Positions 61,140-64,000 of a stretch of 64,000 nucleotides of DNA are shown here, piece after piece. The first letter of the stretch is position 1. Every line of letters begins with the position of its first letter. Source of the DNA: Eubacterium maltosivorans (GTDB lineage Bacteria > Bacillota > Clostridia > Eubacteriales > Eubacteriaceae); the NCBI RefSeq assembly GCF_002441855.2, contig NZ_CP029487.1:3832349-3896348 (forward strand). Reading direction: 5' to 3'. The notes under the pieces are model-generated. The model did not search any database and was not told where the DNA came from. It saw nothing but the letters and a program-made list of their open reading frames with translations. A program made the translations under genes and the position numbers.

Positions 61140-61756
61140 ATGAAAGCGACGGGCAGTACGCCCTCATCAATGCTCTGGTGCTGTCGGCCAGGGCGGGTGT
61201 CGCCGAGGCCCAGACCCAGCTGCTCATCGCCTATACGCCGTTAGTCAAGAGCATGGTGAAGCGTTATGTCTACGATACCGGCAGCTATGAGGACGCCCTG
61301 CAGGAGGGGTTTCTGGTGCTTTTGACCGCCATCCGCGACTACGCGCCGGAAAGAGGCGTTTACTTTTCGGCCTATATAAAGCGCCAGCTCTTTTACCATT
61401 TTGTGCAGAAGCCCAAAATGGTCGAAAAGCAGCCCGAGCGAAACGCCCTGCGGCTGGACGAGGAGGCCGGCGGCGAGGCTTTGCCCCTGGGTGAGCTGCT
61501 GGCAGCGCCAGAAAGCGCGGTGGAGGAAGTGATCGAGCGCCGGGAAGCCGCGGACACCCGCGCCCGCCAGGCCGCCGGTCTCGGACAAATGGTTAAAAAG
61601 CTGGCGCCACGCCAGCAGGCTGCCATCCGCGCCCACTACCTTGAGGGCCGCCGGGTCAGGGATATGGCGGCAGAATGGGAGATGAGCGAGAACGCCGTGA
61701 GCCAGCTGATTCACCGCGGGCTTCGGCGTCTGGCCAGCCTTATAAAGGAAATTTAA
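61136..61756 (+). CDS. Small sigma-70-family RNA polymerase sigma factor
   Basis: The 206-residue protein has region 2 (LLIAYTPLVKSMVKRYV, DALQEGFLVLLTAIRDY, FSAYIKRQLFYHF) and region 4 HTH (VRDMAAEWEMSENAVSQLIHRGLRRL). GTG 61136 is the start, with GAGAGG 7 bases before; an ATG at 61085 lies inside the upstream gene. Such two-region factors in mobile elements control a few local genes, here probably the DUF1659/DUF2922 pair that follows. No anti-sigma gene was seen. Confidence 0.85.
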   Translation: MNESDGQYALINALVLSARAGVAEAQTQLLIAYTPLVKSMVKRYVYDTGSYEDALQEGFLVLLTAIRDYAPERGVYFSAYIKRQLFYHFVQKPKMVEKQPERNALRLDEEAGGEALPLGELLAAPESAVEEVIERREAADTRARQAAGLGQMVKKLAPRQQAAIRAHYLEGRRVRDMAAEWEMSENAVSQLIHRGLRRLASLIKEI

Positions 61757-61852
61757 AAAAACGCCAAAACCGCCGTAAGATTTCGCGCAGGCTGCCATTA
61801 TACAACCATGAGCCGCAGAGAGCGGTCAAAAAAATAAAGGAGGCCAGCGAAT

Positions 61853-62080
61853 ATGGCAATTGAAAAAACAGTACGGGCGGTGGATATGAAAACCATCCTG
61901 AACTTTGGAGAGGAAGGCGGAAAAATTGTGAAGAAAACCAAGACCTATGGTGATCTGAGGACAGACGTCACCGACGAGGCCTTTGTGTCAACCGCGGAGG
62001 CCATCGCCAAGCTGCAGGAGCCCATCATGGAGAAAAAGGAAAAAGTTGTCGCCGAAGAGCTGACACGCACACAGGAATAA
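61853..62080 (+). CDS. DUF1659 family small protein
   Basis: The 75-residue protein has the DUF1659 pattern (LNFGEEGGKIVKKTKTYGDL followed by an AFVSTAEAIAKLQE helix). AAGGAGG precedes it. It is paired with DUF2922, an arrangement common in Firmicutes, with unknown function. The 97 bases after the sigma-factor gene suggest the same operon. Confidence 0.85.
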   Translation: MAIEKTVRAVDMKTILNFGEEGGKIVKKTKTYGDLRTDVTDEAFVSTAEAIAKLQEPIMEKKEKVVAEELTRTQE

Positions 62081-62093
62081 GGAGGAGTAGAAA

Positions 62094-62330
62094 ATGGCAG
62101 AAAAAACCAGTAAAGAATTAGTAGTAAGCTATGAACGCACAGACGGCAAGAATTTTAATCTCACCATTCCGGATTTGAGAGAGGGCATCACCGACGCCGA
62201 AATCAACACCGGCGCCAAGGCGATTCTGGCGCAGGATGCCTTTGCGCCGGAGGGCATCGGCCTGGCGGCAGTGACCAGCGCCAAAAAGGTCGAGACCAAA
62301 ACCACCGATGTCGCCATCGAGGGAGCTTAG
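62094..62330 (+). CDS. DUF2922 family small protein
   Basis: The 78-residue protein matches DUF2922 (LVVSYERTDGKNFNLTIPD, then EINTGAKAILAQDAF). AAGGAGGAG precedes it. It is 13 bases after DUF1659. Function is unknown; it is small, soluble and probably binds its partner. Confidence 0.85.
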   Translation: MAEKTSKELVVSYERTDGKNFNLTIPDLREGITDAEINTGAKAILAQDAFAPEGIGLAAVTSAKKVETKTTDVAIEGA

Positions 62331-62340
62331 AAAAAAAGAA

Positions 62341-62364
62341 AAGAGCGGGAAACCGCTCTTTTTT
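62341..62364 (+). terminator. Terminator after the DUF2922 gene
   Basis: AAGAGCGG, GAAA tetraloop, CCGCTCTT and a T run. Confidence 0.9.
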
Positions 62365-62400
62365 GGTTGTCGGAAAACTTGACAGTAAGCGGTAAAGCGT

Positions 62401-62582
62401 TAAAAAGATGCTTTTTAAGTTGAAAATAGTGGAAGGTGGAAAGCTCAGGTGCAAATCTGCCACAGGCAGATTTGATTGGATTCGGCCTATGGATGCTGTC
62501 TCTCAGCAGTTTGGCAACCTCGAAAAAATCGTTTCCCTCAGCACCTTTTTTCACTTCTTCCTTAATACTTCGCATTACGCAT
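62401..62582. repeat. Heptad-ended MITE-like element, copy B
   Basis: It shares its left 90 bases with the element at 59098 (TTTTTAAGTTGA, GCAAATCTGCC-type core, GATTTGATTGG). The right end shows a weak 7-bp period and runs into the last codons of the EamA gene on the minus strand. Confidence 0.55.
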
Positions 62583-63434
62583 GCCCACCAGCTCGTTTAT
62601 CAGGGTTGCGCCCAATATGAGCACAGCCCCTGCGGACTGCACCAGGGTCATGGGCTCGGCGAGGAAGAGGCTTGACAGCAAAATGGCGGAGATGGGGTCG
62701 ATATAGCTAAAGGTAGCGATGGTGCGGTTATCCAGCCGGGGCAGGGAGGAAAAGTACAGAAGGTAGCTGAAGCCTGTGTGCACCACGCCCACCAGAAACA
62801 GCAGCAGGACGCCGCCTGCCGAAGCCCCGGCGAGGGAGACGCCATCTGTCAGCAGAACATAGGGCAGAAGGGCCAGAGCTGCGACAAACAGCTGAGTAAA
62901 GGCGCTTTCAAAATCGGATATATCCTTTAAAAACTTGTTGGTCAGGACAATGGCCGCGTAAAAGACAGCACCGCCAAAGCCATAGGCGATGCCGATCAGG
63001 TTCTGGCGGTCGAGTGCGCCGCCCGCGCCGGATATGCAGACCATACCGGCCATAGCTGCGAAGATACAGAGGACGTTGGTACGGGTCAGGGGTTCCTTAA
63101 AAACCACGGGCGTCAGCAGCATGACAATGACCGGCGCACAGTAATAGCTGACCGTAGCGTTGGCGATGCTGGTGTATCGGTAGGCCTGGAAGAGCAGGAT
63201 CCAGTTGAAGCCGAGCATGATCCCCAGCGGGAGCAGAACCTTCAGGTTGTTTCGGATACGCCTGAGCGAGAGCCCCTTTTTAAGGATGAAGCTGGACACA
63301 AAAAGAAAAGCGCTCCCGATAAGCCCCCGGGCCAGGGCGATCTGGCTTGAGGTAAAGGGCAGGGTGCGGACAAAGAGGCCGATGCTCCCAAAAATAAGCA
63401 TGGCCAGGGCAAAGAGCAGCTTTTGTTTGTTCAT
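62562..63434 (-). CDS. EamA/DMT-superfamily transporter
   Basis: The 290-residue, ten-helix protein has two EamA repeats (LARGLIGSAFLF; SYIDPISAILLSSLFLAEPMT is the typical second-repeat end). It is not close to the three EamA proteins at 27-32 kb. The final residues (GMRNAKY) are encoded inside the repeat element at 62401, which may have altered the original C-terminus. Substrate unknown. Confidence 0.88.
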   Translation of the reverse strand: MNKQKLLFALAMLIFGSIGLFVRTLPFTSSQIALARGLIGSAFLFVSSFILKKGLSLRRIRNNLKVLLPLGIMLGFNWILLFQAYRYTSIANATVSYYCAPVIVMLLTPVVFKEPLTRTNVLCIFAAMAGMVCISGAGGALDRQNLIGIAYGFGGAVFYAAIVLTNKFLKDISDFESAFTQLFVAALALLPYVLLTDGVSLAGASAGGVLLLFLVGVVHTGFSYLLYFSSLPRLDNRTIATFSYIDPISAILLSSLFLAEPMTLVQSAGAVLILGATLINELVGMRNAKY

Positions 63435-63581
63435 GGGGCCTCCTCTGGTATCTGGCAGGAAATTAACGGGTCGTTCTGACCATTGTATCGGCGGCCCGCG
63501 CTTTTGTCAATCCCAAACCGTAAGAAAACGCTCTTCGTGCCACTATAAAGACGTAGTGAGTCATAAAAGGAGGTTTACAGA

Positions 63582-64000
63582 ATGCAGAAATTTTACAGGC
63601 GGATTTTGATTGTTATGGGGCTGACCGCATGCCTGCTCGTCGGGGCTGCCGCGGTTCAGGTGCGCTGTCTGGAGGGGCCTGCGGCAGACGCCCGGGAGGA
63701 GACCGAAGCGAGGGTGGCAAAGCCAGCACTGACCGGTGAGCCGGCAGTACCAGAGCCAGAGGAGACGCTCCAGGAGGAGGCTGTAACGGCGGAGCCAGAG
63801 ACGCCCATGGCCTCAGAGCACTTTGGACTGTGGGAGTATGCCTGCGACTGCGCGGGCTACTGTTCCGGCTTTCCGGTGATGCCTGATCCTGAGCTTACCG
63901 TCCGGGTGGAGGCCCTGCGCTGCGCCTGTGGGCGGCCGGTGATCCTGACCTCGGGGGTGCGCTGCGGGCCCAGGAATGAGGAGGTCGGCGGGGTTTCATG
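63582..64000 (+). CDS. Secreted M15-type peptidase (D-Ala-D-Ala carboxypeptidase-like), 3'-truncated by window edge
   Basis: AGGAGG precedes ATG 63582. The first 139 residues comprise a signal peptide or anchor (LIVMGLTACLLVGAAAVQV), an acidic Pro/Glu linker, and the start of a peptidase M15A domain (FGLWEYACDCAGYC; VEALRCACGRPVILTSGVRC; NEEVGGVS). The zinc-binding H-x-x-D/H part lies beyond the window. It probably trims peptidoglycan stem peptides. No stop codon is reached. Confidence 0.8.
   Translation, partial: MQKFYRRILIVMGLTACLLVGAAAVQVRCLEGPAADAREETEARVAKPALTGEPAVPEPEETLQEEAVTAEPETPMASEHFGLWEYACDCAGYCSGFPVMPDPELTVRVEALRCACGRPVILTSGVRCGPRNEEVGGVS

Overview
The window looks like the chromosome of an anaerobic acetogenic or methylotrophic Firmicute close to Eubacterium limosum / E. 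callanderi. Evidence from gene content: three non-pyrrolysine MttB-superfamily methyltransferases, a corrinoid carrier protein, sigma-54 activators beside them, BCCT, MFS and EamA transporters, Rex, a CIRCE-controlled groESL operon, strong AGGAGG ribosome sites, and AT-rich -10 boxes. The species name is inference; no 16S or other marker is present.

Layout. 1-1017: end of an Nramp metal transporter. 1180-5436: a methylamine-type locus made of a PAS/AAA+/Fis sigma-54 activator facing an MttB-MFS operon with a clear -24/-12 promoter. 5740-8704: Hsp31-like protein and groES-groEL. 8847-14386: response regulator, 7TM histidine kinase and two secreted, membrane-anchored proteins. 14549-18708: glutamate dehydrogenase, an ArsD-like protein, a small protein, an ABC-F ATPase. 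18876-21551: two DUF1538 membrane proteins with a P-II-like protein, then rex. 21601-23880: c-di-GMP-I (GEMM) riboswitch in front of a degenerate-GGDEF/EAL protein. 23921-27208: VTC-domain protein, DUF4956 protein and a beta-helix lipoprotein. 27416-34351: a second methyltransferase locus built as a divergon (MttB plus two EamA transporters one way; EamA, corrinoid protein and two GntR regulators the other way). 34360-40635: a third locus (BCCT, MttB, MFS, sigma-54 promoter, tandem upstream sites, activator), with a fossil mttB fragment in the leader.

40879-58341 is the accessory part. An AAA ATPase/TOPRIM gene pair (candidate phage defence) lies beside a tyrosine recombinase bounded by perfect 28-bp inverted repeats. 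Each repeat is itself an 11-6-11 recombinase core site, so the 1.5-kb segment looks like a self-inverting switch. To its right are a 2813-residue secreted beta-helix protein and then a cassette of a 31-residue peptide, an HPr-kinase-like protein, a PqqD-like protein, an S26 peptidase, an ABC exporter and a nucleotidyltransferase. This resembles a ribosomal peptide tailoring and export system without a recognisable cyclase. I regard the switch plus cassette as the most likely undescribed system here.

59009-62582 holds repeats (GGTATACGC palindromes, heptad-ended MITE-like elements) and plasmid/phage-like genes: BRO antirepressor, replication-initiator-like protein with four DnaA boxes, small sigma factor, DUF1659 and DUF2922 proteins. 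The window ends with an EamA transporter and the start of a secreted M15-type peptidase. No tRNA, rRNA, CRISPR array or classical IS transposase was seen.
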